From positions 1-64,000 of the forward strand of contig CAMPDV010001495.1 in the NCBI GenBank assembly GCA_946699065.1: 64,000 bases of DNA, written 5' to 3'. Made by a program: the position numbers and the translations under genes. The notes beneath the pieces were generated by a model. The model did not search any database, was not told where the DNA came from, and saw only the letters and a program-made list of their open reading frames with translations. This stretch comes from Loxodes magnus. Lineage: Eukaryota; Ciliophora; Karyorelictea; Loxodida; Loxodidae. Positions 11,927-23,917 of the stretch are shown here, one piece after another. Numbering within the stretch: the first letter of the stretch is position 1; each line of letters starts with the position of its first letter.

Positions 11927-14549
11927 AAGATATTTGTTTTTATATTATTAATTTTATTTTACAAATAGAAATATGAAATAATTGTAATACTCAAAATTAA
12001 CTTTTTTTAATTTATTAAAATATTAAACTTTTGAAACTTATTTTAATATATACACACTTTACTCAGATAAAATAATGTAAATAAAATTTGCTTTGATACA
12101 TGTTATTAATAATTAAAAAGCTCTATAATTATAAATATAAATAATGATATAACTTTAATTATTAAATTAAAATATTTCCATAACTTAGAGACAACTTATT
12201 AGCCTTATTCTATTATTTTCCTTTTTCTTCCTTACATTTATTCGAAAGTTTCAAATAAATTAGCTTTTAATTAAATATTTAATATAATATTTATTTTATA
12301 AAGGAAATTCCAAATAATTCAGAATATAATATGAATAATAATTTTACCTAGATTTGCTTACTTTATTCATCAGATTTTTTTATTTTTCTAGTTTTTTTGT
12401 AAGTCTTGACTCGAACTATCGCCAGTAATTTATAGCTTAAAACTTGATATAAAATAAACATTTCAAAGTTAGAGTTATTTTTTAAGTTTCTCATTCTCGC
12501 GTTTCTGTAATTTTTAAATTAAAGTGCATAATAATATTTACCTCTTTGTATGATTTGCTTTTAAGCTTTATAATCTCTATTAGAGCAATTTATGAACTAA
12601 TAGTAATTTTAATACTCTTATAAGTATCTTCTTTTTTCTAATTTACTAGCTATTCATGTTCAAATAACTAACATTTCATAAGCTTGTATCTCCAATACTT
12701 TCTATTCTTCAAAATTCTATTATTATTATATATTCAAAATAATTAGCTTCAAAAAGGCTTTTTATACCACCTTCTATAAGTAGGAAACAAAACCTCAAGT
12801 ACTTTCTTCTACCATGTCTTCGCTTTAATTAGTCCAAACTTCTTTATTACAAATGGAAATCAGACTAATAACGCAAGCACTTAAACTGAATAGAACCAAT
12901 CTCACTATCGTACAAACAAGATATAATAATACACTCAACGGAAAAAGGATATCAATATATCTATGATTGGACAGACTTTATTAAAAGGAGAAGCATAAAA
13001 TAAGAAAGGAATTAAGTGCTAAAAAAGTCACAACCTAGGCAATAATTAAATAAAAGAATAAACTACTTATTTCAGCTAACGTCCCTGAAGATTAAATGGT
13101 AAGAGTCTACAAAAATGCCTATGATGATCTATCAGATATGGTGATTCAGTTTATTTTAACCACTAACTGGAAAATACTGATTTAGTAGAGAAAAAGGCCA
13201 TAGACTAAGAAGTGATACTAGTGTTTAGGAATCAAATATGGACAAGCAATGGCTAAATTCATTGTTAAGCAAAACGGAATGGTATATTTGGACTTCTAAA
13301 ATGAAGAAAGATTCTAACAATTCACATAATTCAGGGAATGAGCATTCAAAGGCGTTATAATTCCTATCTAAGCAAGAAATTAATTAAAATACTTTTACAT
13401 TCATAACTACCCATTTACTTCATAATAAACGAATAATCAAACATGAAGAAAGTAATGGACAAAATGAGGTAATAAGGAAAATCTAGAGGAGAGGTATAGC
13501 ATACATACCCAAACACTATAATGCTAACAGGTAGCAGTGTAGTTTACCTAGATTTAAAGGTATAGACGAAGAAAAGAGATTATCAGAAGTAATAGACCTG
13601 AGCAGAAACAAAATGAGAATACAGCACCCTGTAAATTTTATTTGCTGTCTATACAAATTGAAAGGGCACACAGACCCATAATGAAGAAGAGTGGAAGCAG
13701 CAAAAAAGAAAAAACTACATACAAGAGAATTAGAGATGCTTGAAGAAAGAAGCTAAATTAACAATAAGCAAACCAGAATTAAAAGCAAATCAAGCAAATG
13801 AGATGATTATTAAAGAAGGAGTATAAATGATTATAAAGAAAGCAAGGAAAGAAGAGAAGAAAATAAAACGAGGAGAATAGAAAAATAATTAAAACAACTA
13901 AATAATTAAATAAAATAAAAAGTTTTTTATGCTAAAAGAATAAATAAGAATATTTTTCATCAAAATGGATTTGGTCATATGTAAGGCATTTAGAAATGTT
14001 CAAAAAACTAAATAAAATAGAAAACAATCAACTATATAATAAGATATAATATAAAGCAAATCAGAGAAAAGGATAGGATAAGTGATGGTAAAAGCGATAA
14101 ACCCTAACAGAAGAAATAAGAAACAAACAAAATAGCATAATGGAGTATGTAAGGAAAAACGTAAATAAAGAGAAAAACAAAAGAGATAGAACAAGCTTAA
14201 GAAGAAAATAATAAAATGCAAGTTAAAAGTGAGAAGTATGAAGCAAACTGAAACAAGCTTTAATTAGAATTTACTACGCTAACATACCAAAAACAAAAAT
14301 GAACAATCACCCAACAAAAACCGATATGAAAAGGCAAAAGAAGAAGAATAGAATAGATAAGAAGAAGGAAAAGATAGATAATAAGTGAAAAAAGATATAA
14401 AAGGGGGAAAAATTAATAATGAAGAGAATATGGAAGCTAAGAATGATAGATAAAATGAAAGAAAGATGGAGAAGGAAGATGAATAAAGAAAGAAAGTGAT
14501 GAAGAAGAAGCAGAGGAGATGGATGAAAAAGAAGAATAAGAATAAGTCA

Positions 14550-17404
14550 TAAAAATAGGAACAAAAAATGTTAGGAAAATTATAAGTGCAAAAGAGGCAT
14601 TATCCAAATTTATGATTCAAAAATGTATTCACATAATGGCAATATAAGAGATTTAGATTGAAGACTAAAAAAATATGTGTAATATAGCAGGATATAAAAA
14701 CTTAATAAATGTGGAGTCAAAAAAGGGAAAGGAGTAACATTCTATATTAGAAACGACATATGTAAGGAGATCAGAGAGATAAAGAATGAAGTAAACCAAA
14801 TGACGCTTTTTGGAGGAGCGAGAGTAATGGCAATAGAAATAATGAAATAATTAGCAGTAATAAATGTCTACGCTCCTGTTGCAAGTAACAACGAACATTA
14901 TGAGCCTTTCTATAATTTAGTGAATGAATTTAAACTATAAGCAATAGAAAAAGGACTTAATATAATGATAATAGGAGACTGAAATGCGCACATAGAAAAA
15001 TGACTACCAAAGAAAACAAACTCAGCAGGAAAGAGAATGGCACAGCTTATGGAGCAGAATAATTTAATATGCCTAGACCCAACTGAAATAGGTACCTTTA
15101 TTCACTAAAACAATGAGTATAAAATAGATTACTTTTTAATCGAAGAGAGAATGAGAGAAAAGGTGATAAAAAGTGATTTTTATTACTCATACGTAATAGG
15201 AGACCATAGACCTGGTATTATATAGGTAAAGATGGGTAAAGAAATAAGAAAGCCATAAAAGATAGCAAAAATAAACTACCTACTATTAAAGAAAAAAGAT
15301 ATATAAGAAAATTTGGAAGATTTATACAAGAAAATATCTAAGAAGAAGAAATTGAAAGCCTAAATGGTACATAGACTTATAAATGATAAAAGAAAAAGAT
15401 ATAAGAAGAGATTCAAATGGTATTGGAACAGTTAAAACATAAAATTTTAAGACATATAAACACTCAGAAACTAAAAAACCTTCTTAATAGAAAAAATAAT
15501 TAGTGATTACCCTTTCCAAAAGAAGATGTTAAGACTTTTAGGGACGAATGATAGTAGTTATATGAAGATGGTGATAATACATTACCAAATAAATACTTAA
15601 ATAAGAGACAAATAGTAGTAAACTAATATGAAATTTGAGAAAACATTAAATAATTGGCGAAATAGGAAGCAACAGGATATGGTGAAATATAAGTAGGAAC
15701 GATTTTAGCAGATGGGAAAAAATTAATAGAAGTAACTTGCAAAATGATAGTTTAGATGATTTAAGAAGGAGTATACATTCGGAGATGAAATAATAATACA
15801 TAATATTAATATACAAAAAAGGAGGATAGATGGATCCAATGAACTATAAACAATCTCTTTACATAATCATGCTTTAAAAATTGTAGACTCATGAATTTTC
15901 TAGCGACTATAAGGATATCTGCATAATGATGAAAGCAAACATTAATATGGTTTCAAAAAAGGAAAATCATGCTCACTATAAATTTTCAACCTAAGAATAG
16001 TATAGAAATGATGATGTGGAACAAAAAAGATGTTTTTGTAATATTTGCTGATATTAAGAAAGCTTATGACTCGATGCAAAAAAAAGATATATGATAAATC
16101 CTAAACGATCTAAAAGTATCGGAATAGATATTTAAATTATTAGCAAACTTTTACTGTGAAGAAGAAATTAAACTTAAAATCAATGAATAAATAGTATAGA
16201 TATTTCGCGACAAATAAAGGTTAAAACAGAGAAAAATAAAGTCACCGAGACTATTTAACCTAATAATGGCAAGAATTCTTCATAACTTGAAAGATTAAAA
16301 GCTAGGAATTATGATAAACTATAAAAACGAAGAGATATGAACATAAAAATATATTCAGGATGCTTTGCATATGCAGATGACTTAGCCTTAATAAGTGAAT
16401 GAGAATAACTAGAGGAAGTAATCAAAAATTTAACCTCATGGGCAGAAAAATACAAACTGGAAATTGCAGATAAAACAAAATGAATGATATGAAAAGCAGG
16501 AGAAAATAGTAACTGAGAAAATATTGGAAATACTATCGAGGTGGGAAATTTAAGGATTGAAAGAGTAACGACCTTTTAGTACTCTGGTCATATAATAGAA
16601 GAGAACATCAGTTTTGAAAAACACATAGAGAATATACTAGAAGCAGCATAAAAGATGTAAGCATGAATGCTGGGAAAAATAACAATAAATAAGAGATTAA
16701 AACCATATAATGCAGGAATAATGATAAACCCTTCGTAAGCTCAGTTTTCAGTTATGGAACAGAAGTGATTCCATATTGCGAATAATTTGTAGCAAAATAA
16801 GTGAGGGAACAATTAGAAATATTATAGAGAAGATCGTAAGGAGCAGTCATAGATGTCTTTTTTTAAGTGAAAAATGAGATGTTTTAACATGAGCTGTAGT
16901 TTATAAAATTTAAACATTACCTTTAACAGGAAACGTTGAGATTAAGATGCAGATTAATAGGAACTAAGGAAAAACAGTAAAAGAATTAATGTTCGTAAAT
17001 AATATGAGGTACGGCCAAATTCGAGAAATTCATTAGAACATAAGAAGATTAAAAATTAGCTAAAGCTGATTTGATAATAAAATATTATATCAAAGATATA
17101 CTAGAAAAAAGGAAAAAAGAATATTGAATGAAAAAAATAGGAAAATACTATAGAGCAAGAAAAGGATAATTTTTATTAGCTCATAAGCTTGATTAAGAAG
17201 AAAAGAGTAAAAATGAAAATTAGTAAAATATGTAAGAAAAAAATAGGAATCTTGTAATAAAGATCTTATAAAGCGTAAATAGGAAAAAGACAGAAGAACA
17301 AAAGAACAAAAGATAATGTAGAGGAAAATGACGAAGATATGTAATTAATAAGAGAAGAATTTCTATTACCTGAAGGCTCATTTGAAGAAGCGGATATATA
17401 TTGA
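14550..17404 (+). pseudogene. LINE family 1 ORF2, copy B
   Basis: The best preserved catalytic centres of the four copies. The endonuclease keeps IIGDWNAH (Trp by TGA) and SYVIGDHRPG, the catalytic Asp-His pair near the end of the domain. The reverse transcriptase keeps FADIKKAYDS, SPRLFN and an intact FAYADD (16364-16381). It nevertheless lacks the zinc motif and the linker found in copy D, and shows frame changes (for example NNYKPISL is disrupted near 15845). The acidic end closes with EEADIY and TGA at 17402-17404. Confidence 0.72.
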
Positions 17405-17433
17405 GATATGGAAAGATATGGAAAGTTATGGAA

Positions 17434-17471
17434 AAAGCTGCGCATTAACAAAGGGCTAAGCGCTCTATAAT
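17434..17471 (+). repeat. shared 3' hairpin tail, copy B
   Basis: Diverged tail: GCGC (from 17440) can pair with GCGC before TCTATAAT, and the interior differs from copy A, but the flanking AGCTGCGC and GCGCTCTATAAT remain. Confidence 0.6.
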
Positions 17472-17914
17472 AGAATTTTTTTATTTAGTTATTATTTTAA
17501 ATCTTTCTAAATCTTCTATGCTTTTCAGAATTAGTTGAAAGTATTTAAATTTGTATTATTTTAATAATTAGAAAAAATAGTTTCTTATTAAATTATTAGT
17601 ATAATACCGAATTTCTTTCTTACTTTATATAAATAATTATTTATATTGGAAATACCAAGCAATGCTTAAATTAATTTTATTGGTTTATGATTATTGCTGT
17701 AAAAGAATTTATTAAGGATTTTTATGACTAAGAATTGAATTTAATTGAATATTTAAATTATTATATTTTTATAGTTTATAGATTGAATAACTATTTTAAT
17801 TGTTTATAATTCAAATTACTAGATTCTTTTTTCTTACTTAGACTTTTATTTCATTATCTACATAAAGCATTTATATCATTTTTCTATTTATCTATTTAAT
17901 TATAAACTTAAAAG
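17472..17914. other. AT-rich spacer
   Basis: Nothing recognised between the LINE B tail and the structured patch. Confidence 0.5.
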
Positions 17915-18203
17915 TTTCTCTTATGAGGGACTAGAAACTCTTTCCCAGCTAAATATACAAGAGCACTCTCTTGAAGCACATAACGTAGTATCCTGGTACT
18001 TAATTCAATAAGCTTCAACCGAGAAGTTCTAAAACTATTGGTAGATAGATTTCAAGCCGCTAGCAAGAGAGAATAGCCAGAAAAATTTGACTCACTTGCT
18101 GAGATTGACTCTAATTAGAGACCTTCTAAGCGACAGGATAGGAACTTGATCTTATCCTAAAAGTAGAAGGTTTGATCAGAAAATAAACCTCAACTCTGGC
18201 CAT
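17915..18203 (+). ncRNA. putative structured RNA or SINE-like unit
   Basis: A GC-richer island in an AT-rich setting with several perfect inverted repeats: CAAGAG/CTCTTG (17958-17963 with 17968-17973), AGCAAG/CTTGCT (18062-18067 with 18095-18100), ACCTTCTA/TAGAAGGT (18121-18128 with 18164-18171) enclosing AGGATA/TATCCT (18135-18140 with 18153-18158). The duplicate at 53085-53368 differs at several positions, and none of those noticed breaks a listed stem. It lacks the shared LINE tail. A protein-like frame exists (SYEGLETLSQL...), but the changes between copies in that frame are mostly non-synonymous, so RNA is preferred. No known RNA family recognised; strand assumed. Confidence 0.4.
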
Positions 18204-18649
18204 TTTTAATTATTAAATTTTTTATTTTAGCAAAATATTTATAAAAGAATAGAATTTCCAATCTTCCTTTAAGTTTAATAATTACAAGTAAAGCTATAAT
18301 TATTAAATAAGTTATATTATTAGTTATAAAGTAAATTATTTAAAAATTGTTTATATTAGCAATTCATAAAGCCAAATTTAAATAATATAGTAATTTATTT
18401 AATTTCTTTATCTAGATATTAAGGTCTCTATTTATATGTTCCTTATAAATAAACTGCTTACTCTATTTATAACTGTTTTCTTTTATATGAGTAGGTCAAG
18501 TTTAGAATGCTTGTAAATAAACACTTTTATTATTTATAAATATACAGTCTAATCAATATAATCACATATACTTTAGTAAGTTTTGACAAATTAGATAGTA
18601 ATTAAATAATTTAAGACTAAAAAGTTAATTTTAATTCGAAAATATTCCC
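18204..18649. other. AT-rich flank of kelch fragment
   Basis: No gene seen. The last 120 bp resemble the 3' flank of the kelch gene at 8250 (around TATTTATAAATATA...), showing that the fragment was copied with its flank. Confidence 0.45.
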
Positions 18650-19122
18650 TTAACAAGCTTTCCCATTTTGCTTTCTTTATCTCATAAGTAAATAAATAAG
18701 CATCACAGTTATATTAATATATATTCTATCTCATAACGATGGGTTAAGTAAAAACTCAATAAGAAGTTTCAAACTCGGCTCCATGCTTTAAAAAGGATTT
18801 AAAATCAAATAACAAAGTATCTATTTTAGGCTTGCTGTTATAGTAAACAAAAGAGGCATTTTTATTCTGTAAATATGCAGCTGTTGTTCTCGCAGCAGTG
18901 GGAAGACAAACATCATTTAAAGTTCATTCGTTAATATCCTTATTATAAACTTATATCGTTTAAATAGTATCATTTCCTCCTACTACATATATTTACTTGC
19001 TTGTTTAAATAGTTCCAAAACATCAAGTTATAACTGAAATATCAGCTATAATATTGAACTACTTGCTTTTTAAATTAAAAACTTCACATACTTTTGTGTT
19101 ATAGCCTGATAGAACATAAATG
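18650..19122 (-). pseudogene. kelch family 2, C-terminal half, block B
   Basis: Matches residues from about 141 (IYVLSGYN) to near the end of the 8250-9146 protein, including IYVVGGN and DINEW (TGA), but the terminal Lys-stop is replaced by other sequence and the N-terminal half is missing. At 19122 it joins an ORF1 coiled-coil sequence; the kelch frame is shifted relative to that ORF1 frame, so no fusion protein results. Confidence 0.65.
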
Positions 19123-19557
19123 TCTGAGATATGTTCCAGAAAGCGCTTAGCACTCTATCGTGAGACGTAAGTCTTAATTCGATTTCATCTTGCTTGTTCA
19201 GATTCTCCATTAATTTGTCGTTGTTCTTTTTAAGCTTCCTGACCTCTTCCTGGAGATTAAGTACCACTTTGATAAGCTATTCCATACTCATCGATCTAGA
19301 AAGATTGAGCTCTGAGACCTCCTCTTAGTGAAGAGCAGACTCTGTCTGCTTCCTTGGTTTCTCTTATGAGGTTGGATTTGTTGTATATGCAGTCTTCTGA
19401 GTTTGTTTATTTTCCTCTCCAAGATATTAGGATTAAGAAAAAGGTGAGGATTGAGGGAAAGAAGACTATCCAAGATTGTATTCATATTTCCACTCCAATA
19501 TTTTGGAGGTGGTGTAAAAACCTCTTTTGAATCCTTCCATTTTATATATTTAAGCAT
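19122..19557 (-). pseudogene. ORF1-type coiled-coil protein fused to kelch remnant, block B
   Basis: A minus-strand start (ATG at 19557) opens with EVFTPPPKYW, comparable to FFTAPKW at the start of the ORF1 at 21521. After a frame change a long Gln/Ser-rich section leads into a strong coiled coil (QLIKVVLNLQEEVRKLKKNN) and the anchor SAFWNISQ. The aligned anchor at 21866-21886 reads AFWNISQ with Trp as TGA (21872-21874), while here it is TGG (19136-19138). The zinc knuckle expected next is absent because the kelch fragment begins. Probable ORF1 of a retrotransposon, truncated. Confidence 0.5.
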
Positions 19558-19789
19558 ATTTTATTATAATATTTAATATTATTCTATATTTATCTTAAAT
19601 CAAGAAAAAATCTATTTTAGCCTTTTTTAATGCTTCTTAAATTCGTTTAAATTGCCAAATTGATTTCGTTATTTAAATTTTCTTAATTAAAAATAGTTGA
19701 TAAATTGCTTATATTTATATATTATTTATATATAAATTGTTAATCCTATATAATTATTATATTTTTTTAATTTAGGAATAAATAAAATT
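19558..19789. other. AT-rich spacer
   Basis: No feature recognised. Confidence 0.4.
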
Positions 19790-20290
19790 CTTTCTTTCTC
19801 TTGTACGATCCTTCAAAAATATTCTTCATTTTAATATTGCTTGCTTCTGTTATTCCTTCTATATATTTGTCCTTATTATGTGCAGTATAATTAATTCATT
19901 CTATTTCATAGATTTGCTTCTTCATTCTTTTGCTTTTTAACGTAATGCCAATATTAACCAACTAAGTGTCCTTTTATCTTATTAAACCAGTATCTTGGAA
20001 TTTTTCTCTATTTATAGACTATTTCTTGATCTGTCTCAATGTTGACTCCATTCGATTAATGTTTTAAAAATTGATATCTTATGAGTTGCAATCTTGCTAA
20101 TTTTTTCTTATACCTATATTAATCGCAAATTTACTTCTAAAGATTCAGGTTTACTGTTGATTTATTTTTTAATTAACTACTATCTTACTGAATGCTCACA
20201 ATATTTGCTAGGAGAGTCTTAATTTTTGTTTAGTTGCATGAATTATCTTTATAAATCCTTATTTTCTGTAAATAATTTTTCAATTACTTT
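19790..20290 (-). other. coding-like stretch of unknown identity, block B
   Basis: The purine-rich minus strand gives protein-like frames, such as IVYKQRKIPRYWFNKIKGH and, after a frame change, KKQIYEIEWINYTAHNKDKY. No family was recognised. The copy at 54950-55455 is nearly identical. It could be a decayed gene or part of a mobile element. Confidence 0.25.
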
Positions 20291-21515
20291 AGTAATAAGA
20301 TTGAGGGTTATCTATATCTTTTGTTTATTCTAAGTCTAAATAATTTAGTTTAATATATAATAATAATTTTCTAAGAAAGATACTTAAATACTAAAATATA
20401 AATTCTTGCTACCATTTTATAAATAAAGGAATTAAATTATTTTAATGTTTATTTAATCTATTTATATATCTTAAGTATCCCTTTATTATTTAAAGCTTAT
20501 TTTTCCTTCTAAACCTATATCTATAAAACTATTTTTTAATTACATTTTAGTAAGATAGTAATAAAATATTAAAAAAGCTTTAAAGATTCATGCTTTCAGT
20601 ATTAGAATCATTTTGCTTGGCTTTCTAGATAACTTTTATCTTAAATAAGATTATGCTTGGAAATTATAAGTAAATATAATAAAATTTAGTATCTATGAAA
20701 TAAGAATAAATCAAATTAAATCTTAAATTTAACTATTTAATAGACTAGTAAATCTATTTAAGCTAAAAAGATAATCATAAATATACCAATATTTTATAAT
20801 TAAACAAACAGTTAAAGTAGATTTAAATAAATAAGAGATTCTTAAGGCTAATTATTTATAAGAGAGATTAACTAAAGTTAACTTAAATTTTTATTTAAAA
20901 TGATTTTTTTAAATAAAATCACAAGGAAAATGATTGAAGTAGAAAAGGCTTGTTGATTTAATTAGAAATAAATATTTAGTTATAATAAATAGAGTTAATT
21001 ATAAAATTTATTTGTGAACTTAAGAAGATTAAAAATTATTAAAGCTTATCAAGGAATAATTTTTATGAATTTCTTCATAAGTTAAAGTTAAATTTATTGT
21101 ATCTTTAAATGATAAATTTTTTATGTTTTATAAATAAAAATAATATTCTCCCATATTTTAAATAAAAAATTTTATCTTAATAGAAATTTTACCATTTTCT
21201 GGATTAATTTATCTTTTTATTTTTTTTTAATTTATATTGGTATAAATTCAAATTTTTCAAAATTTTTTTATAATAAAAATGAGTAAATTTTATAACTAAT
21301 AGAAAGAATCTTTTAAAAATAAATTTATAAGATAGCTTAATCAGATTTAAGAAATTATTATTTATTTAATTTTTATACTTCTTAATTTTTTATTTATAGA
21401 GAAAATTAGTTCTAGTTCCTTTATAATTTATTTATTATCATTTTATCGTAAATTATACATTTTTTTTATTTTTATAATTTATCTTCAAATAACATTCATA
21501 TAATAATACTTTAAG
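20291..21515. other. long AT-rich region without recognised gene
   Basis: About 1.2 kb of very AT-rich sequence. A short segment near 20415-20530 resembles 9765-9880 (AATAAAGGNATTAA...TTTAATCTATTT), a low-level dispersed repeat. Nothing else seen. Confidence 0.4.
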
Positions 21516-21520
21516 AAAAG

Positions 21521-22400
21521 ATGTCAGGAATCAAACCAGGATTTTTCACGGCTCCAAAATGGCAGAGTTAGCGACATACTAGAAAGGCTAGGACAAAAGA
21601 AAAGAATACCAAAAAAATCACCCATCATGATGAGTCTCCCACTCTGAAGATAAGCCTAGGAAAATGGCTAAAAATATAAGGCGCTCGGAATTCTCGAATC
21701 TCATCACATAGAGATAAATAAACTATGATTAACTGATTAAAGTGGTGCTTAACCTCCAGAAAGAGGTCAAAAATAATGAAGAAAAATAATAAGAAGTTAA
21801 TGGAAAAACTTGAACTTGCTGAGAAAATAGTATCGAGATTCATGAACTAAGTAAGAGACCTTAATGCATTTTGAAACATTTCACAAGACTAAAACAACTA
21901 ATCTCAAAACTAAAAAAGAAGAGGAAAGAATTGATCAACAAATTTAAAAAAAAAAAATCAGTATAAATTTCAGCGTTAAATGGAACTGAAAGCATAAAGG
22001 AATTTCCAATGATAATTGAAGGTGAAAATAACTCAAAGATTTCAACCTAAACGAAAAACAAGAAGTTGCTATTATTGTAACTCTCAAAAGCATCTGTGGA
22101 AAAAGTGCTAGAAATTTCTCAATTTCAAGTAAGAATATTGAAACTAGTAGATGTAGTTGGAAAGCAAAAAGAAGAAATAATAACAACTGAAACTATTTAG
22201 AGAAAGGGAAAGATTAAATTTTAACAAATTTACAAGAAAAAAGACATCTAGCATCTAATTAAAAAAAATTAAAGGACAACATGCATGGCAAGGAGAAAAG
22301 TTGTTAAGATTTTCAGATTATTATATTAAGCCTCTAGAGTAATCTAGTGCTGGCGGGAAAGAGGTTGAAATACCTTCAAGAAGGCCAAATGTTTAATTTT
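21521..22400 (+). pseudogene. ORF1 / gag-like protein with coiled coil and CCHC zinc knuckle, block B
   Basis: Starts MSGIKPGFFTAPKW at ATG 21521. A second frame carries DQLIKVVLNLQKEV and, after a further shift, KKLMEKLELAEK and NAFWNISQD. A third frame holds CYYCNSQKHLWKKC (22067-22108), a CX2CX4HX4C zinc knuckle, followed by a basic tail ending near SSAGGKEVEIPSRRPN. Domain order is that of LINE ORF1 or gag RNA-binding proteins. Three frame changes, shared with the copy at 56690, mark it as decayed. No reverse transcriptase follows directly. Confidence 0.6.
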
Positions 22401-22831
22401 GTATTTGTAAGCTGATATAATATTTATTTTTTGCAACCCGAATCCAAATATAATAATTTAAGTTAATTAAATTTTATTTAGTGACTGTTTTAATTAATTT
22501 AAAAAATGTATAAAAGTAAATGTTACTGTCTCCATCTATTTGTTTTAATTAAATTTAATAGGTTTATAAATGTTAATTATTTTTATTAGTATTCACTCTA
22601 TAAATTAATTCTTAGAATTTTAATTTTTTATACTTTTATGTATAGGATAAATTGATTAAGACTTTGGTATTTAAATTAATGAAATTTTAATTATAAAAGA
22701 AGGAATATGATTATTAAGACATATCTCTAGACATTTTATTTTAAATATTTATGTACATGTTTTATACTTAATTTAATATATTTAAATTATTAAATTTTAA
22801 TTTAATATTTAACAAATTATCAATTTTATTA
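22401..22831. other. AT-rich spacer
   Basis: Nothing recognised before the solo tail. Confidence 0.4.
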
Positions 22832-22872
22832 AAAAGAGATGTGCAAAAACGTGATACTAGGCGCTCTATAAT
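22832..22872 (+). repeat. solo copy of the shared 3' hairpin tail
   Basis: AAAGAGATGTGC...GGCGCTCTATAAT followed by AAAATTGATTTATTATT, as after the LINE A tail. No LINE or SINE body is recognisable upstream, so it may be the end of a heavily 5'-truncated insertion or of the ORF1-bearing element at 21521. Confidence 0.55.
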
Positions 22873-22929
22873 AAAATTGATTTATTATTTAAATTTTTGA
22901 AAACTAATTTAATGGAAATAATTTACTAA

Positions 22930-23183
22930 TAATAATAATAATAATATACTTAAAGTTATTAAGGTTTTGCATTTCCTGGAATTTCGACCAGTTCCTGCGG
23001 ACATTTTTTTAAACGTGGGTGTGTTCCACGACCTTTTTTGAAAGTGGGAGGTTACCACTATAGACTTCCAAGTGATCTTGCAAAAAGCTTTTATTTGTAG
23101 ATCCCTGTTGGAGTTATTCATAGTTTATTGAGTTGTCTCCATGTTCTTTTCTGCTCTTATTCGTTTATTCTCTTTCATTATCA
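22930..23183 (-). other. possible C-terminal continuation of the ORF1 at 23184
   Basis: GC-richer minus-strand sequence with several plausible frames, for example HFQKRSWNTPTFKKMSAGTG and, in another frame, GNLPLSKKVV. A GTGGG/CCCAC-type stem region is also present. The true frame could not be decided. Confidence 0.3.
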
Positions 23184-23759
23184 GCAGTTTCTTAATAAAT
23201 GATTATTTTATTTGCAATATCAGCACAGTTTATTTTCTCATTTTTATTTCGTTCTTTTTATCGATAGTTTATTTTCTATTTTTTCTAGTCTTTAAATGAA
23301 GTTCATATCGATCATTTCTTTTCCTGGATTTTATTCTACTTTTGAGTATATTGGTGTCTTTTCTATTTCCATTTTCGTATCATATTTAAAGTTTTATTGT
23401 GGCTAAGTTCAGAGTTATTCCTCCGTTATCAAATTACTTTGAATGAGCTGTCTTCTGAGTATTAATAATTCGTTATTTTAATCCTCTATGCTATTCATTA
23501 ATTCCCTTATTTTTTCGCCTAAGTTGTCAGTTGTTTCTTCATAATTTGAGATTACTTTTTACATTTGGTCTATCTAAATTTAAAGTTTTTGATTAGTTTC
23601 GTTTTTAGGTTAACTTATCTCTATTTATCCTACCATAACTTTACCTGCTGAAGAAGAGCTTGGCTCCTCCTATTGTTATTATTTTTTCTAAATTTCTTTT
23701 GCCGCTTTTCTCTTTAGGTTTCTAAGTTAATTTTTTGAGAGTCGAAGAGATTAATCCAT
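23184..23759 (-). CDS. ORF1-type protein with coiled coil and zinc knuckle
   Basis: An uninterrupted 192-codon stretch from ATG (23759) to the last Cys of a zinc knuckle: MDQSLRLSKNQLRNLKRKAA, a Gln run and EEPSSSSAG, a coiled coil through EKIRELMNSIEDQNNELL and LRRQLIQSNL, then a basic segment and CWYCKQNNHLLRNC (23184-23225; CX2CX4HX4C, one Trp encoded by TGA). The codon after the last Cys is TGA, so it may end there, or continue to about 22930. The copy at 58362-58937 has exactly the same length. A family relation to 1-560 is clear from the shared Ser run and LRxQLIQ anchor. RNA-binding ORF1 of a LINE is the best guess; host co-option is possible. Confidence 0.55.
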
Positions 23760-23917
23760 TTTATTAAATTTAAATTTGATAGTATTTTAAAAATTAAAAG
23801 TTAAAATATATTTATAAATAAATTAAACACATAAAGTATTATTTTTATATATCATATACTTAATTCATTATATATATTATTAGTCAAAACTTATATCTTT
23901 ATTATAAAAAATACATC

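Larger units (their letters stand above)
12747..17471 (+). mobile_element. non-LTR retrotransposon family 1, copy B
   Basis: Tandem relative of copy A with the same leader, ORF1 and ORF2 order. It has lost about 500 bp that in copy A lie at roughly 7155-7660, removing the C-terminal zinc motif; the breakpoint is near 17000, where GTTCGTAAATAATATGAGG joins the two sides. The tail is a diverged version (AGCTGCGCATTAAC...GCGCTCTATAAT), preceded by three copies of a 10-bp GATATGGAAA-like repeat (17405-17435). Copy C shares both the deletion and the repeat. Confidence 0.85.

Noticed and set aside
17915-18203. Protein-coding interpretation (SYEGLETLSQLNIQ...)
   Set aside because: Most substitutions between the two copies would change amino acids, and the inverted repeats are better preserved than the frame; not fully excluded.
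22909-23121. 70-residue minus-strand ORF considered as a separate gene
   Set aside because: Lies just after the zinc knuckle of the ORF1 at 23184 in a different frame; kept only as an undecided continuation.
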